A stretch of 64,000 nucleotides of DNA. Source: Spirodela intermedia (taxonomy: Eukaryota > Streptophyta > Magnoliopsida > Alismatales > Araceae). Every line of letters starts with the position of its first letter. The first letter of the stretch is position 1. Shown in pieces: positions 63,141 through 64,000 of the stretch. The notes under the pieces were generated by a model. That model saw only the letters and a program-made list of their open reading frames with translations. It had not been told where the DNA came from and searched no databases. The position numbers and the translations under genes were made by a program. The stretch is from assembly GCA_902729315.2 (NCBI GenBank), contig LR746272.1:3444035-3508034 (forward strand). The letters are read 5' to 3'.

Positions 63141-64000
63141 TTGTCCATGAGATCAGAGAGTACTAGCGGCTGGGCGAGATACTGGTTTTTACATTTTCCC
63201 CTTATTATTGGGCCATACATAAAACGAACAAACCAAGAGTATTTCGTTTCCTTCAGCTCTTGTTTCAAGAAATCCAACATCCTTCTATCTTGGATCAAGA
63301 AATGGATCCAATACATTTAAATAAAAGCCCATTAGCCAAATCCAATAGGTTCTTTAAATTCAAGCACATTAGCCTAATCTGTAACTCTTTAATTCCAAGC
63401 ACATTAGCCCCAATAATAGATATATTTATTTTCCTTTAACCTGGATTAAATCAAGATAGATTACAAAGGTGTTCCACAATACTATTTGGTAAATAATAAT
63501 TAAATCTAAACACCCCAATTTATACATCTTCTTGGATTATTGTTGAAATAAATACTGTCATGTGTTATGATCGTCATCAAAACACAAATCATCATACCTC
63601 TACCAACCAATGTAGAATTTTCATGCATGCAAACAAGCTTGAAAACTAGGCAAGGAAATCCTCATACAAGAGTCCTCTGGATTTTCATTCTCAAGTACAT
63701 ATCTCATATTTCTAGCTACTAACAAGAGATGACTATATATGCTCCTAAATTTTTCTTTAGTTGTTCACTATTAGTGGACTTTAAACTGTCACTTTGGCCA
63801 ATGTTGCAATGTAATTTATGCTTCCATTTTTATTTTTTTGAAATAATTTACTTTACATTTCATATGAATACTTAAATCCATGTCTGCTTCTTTTTTAAAA
63901 AACTCAAAAAATAATCTTGATAAGCCCCTGCTTCATATATAATGCCATTGGTATGGTTACATTCTCATATATGCTCCAAGAGGATGATACCACATTATTC
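63141..64000. other. Intergenic, no gene seen
   Basis: AT-rich tail of the window. CAAGCACATTAGCC occurs twice (about 63360 and 63396), in a context resembling the GCCCAATA block near 61115-61200. No gene or RNA is supported. Confidence 0.4.

Noticed and set aside
1-64000. tRNA, rRNA or snoRNA genes
   Set aside because: No cloverleaf, B-box pair or rRNA signature was recognised by eye; only the primer-binding sites complementary to tRNA-Met were found.

Overview
The window is nuclear DNA of a flowering plant. Every real gene is split by GT-AG introns, intergenic DNA and introns are AT-rich, and LTR retrotransposons in several states of decay fill much of the space. Some genes are very GC-rich (LANCL-like and alcohol dehydrogenase-like exons) and others are near 40% GC (NSUN2-like, DHNA prenyltransferase). 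That bimodality is typical of monocots, so a monocot is the best guess; the species cannot be fixed from this window.

Layout. Five genes have complete, frame-consistent exon chains that I assembled by hand. (1) 534-2738 (+): a two-exon PLS/E-class pentatricopeptide repeat protein, 577 aa. (2) 6681-9479 (-): a ten-exon zinc alcohol dehydrogenase-like protein, 386 aa. (3) 15081-16880 (+): a six-exon LanC-like (GCR2/LANCL family) protein, 418 aa, with two of the three usual zinc ligands replaced. (4) 20113-22737 (-): a ten-exon 1,4-dihydroxy-2-naphthoate prenyltransferase (MenA/ABC4), 389 aa, of phylloquinone synthesis. (5) 23852-45523 (-): a fifteen-exon NSUN2/TRM4-type RNA cytosine-5 methyltransferase, 874 aa, spread over 21.7 kb. 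A sixth locus, 52500-53244 (-), is a mitochondrial small heat-shock protein gene broken by three frameshifts while its TATA box and heat-shock element look preserved.

Mobile DNA. A solo LTR lies at 4882-5141 (TSD CAGTC). A decayed Ty3/gypsy lies around 10.9-12.0 kb (-). A 1.76-kb non-autonomous LTR element with a GC-rich tandem repeat lies at 18077-19835 (TSD GCTTG). A full-length but decayed Ty1/copia lies at 27584-32258 (TSD CTAAT), inside an intron of the methyltransferase gene. A decayed Athila/Tat-like Ty3/gypsy lies at about 56.0-58.5 kb (+). From 53.6 to 64 kb I find no intact gene.

Other structure. There is an imperfect inverted repeat with ~140-bp arms at 5775-6211, a 29-bp minisatellite inside an intron (35156-35363), a near-perfect 21-bp-arm hairpin (41511-41556), a 46-bp tandem repeat (60340-60517) and a TC/AC microsatellite (14339-14409). 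The genes do not form a pathway: products go to organelles (PPR, DHNA prenyltransferase, sHSP relic) or to cytosol/nucleus (ADH-like, LANCL-like, NSUN2-like). I found no evidence of a wholly new gene system; the most unusual signals are the LANCL zinc-site changes, the long inverted repeat, and the sHSP pseudogene with its retained promoter.
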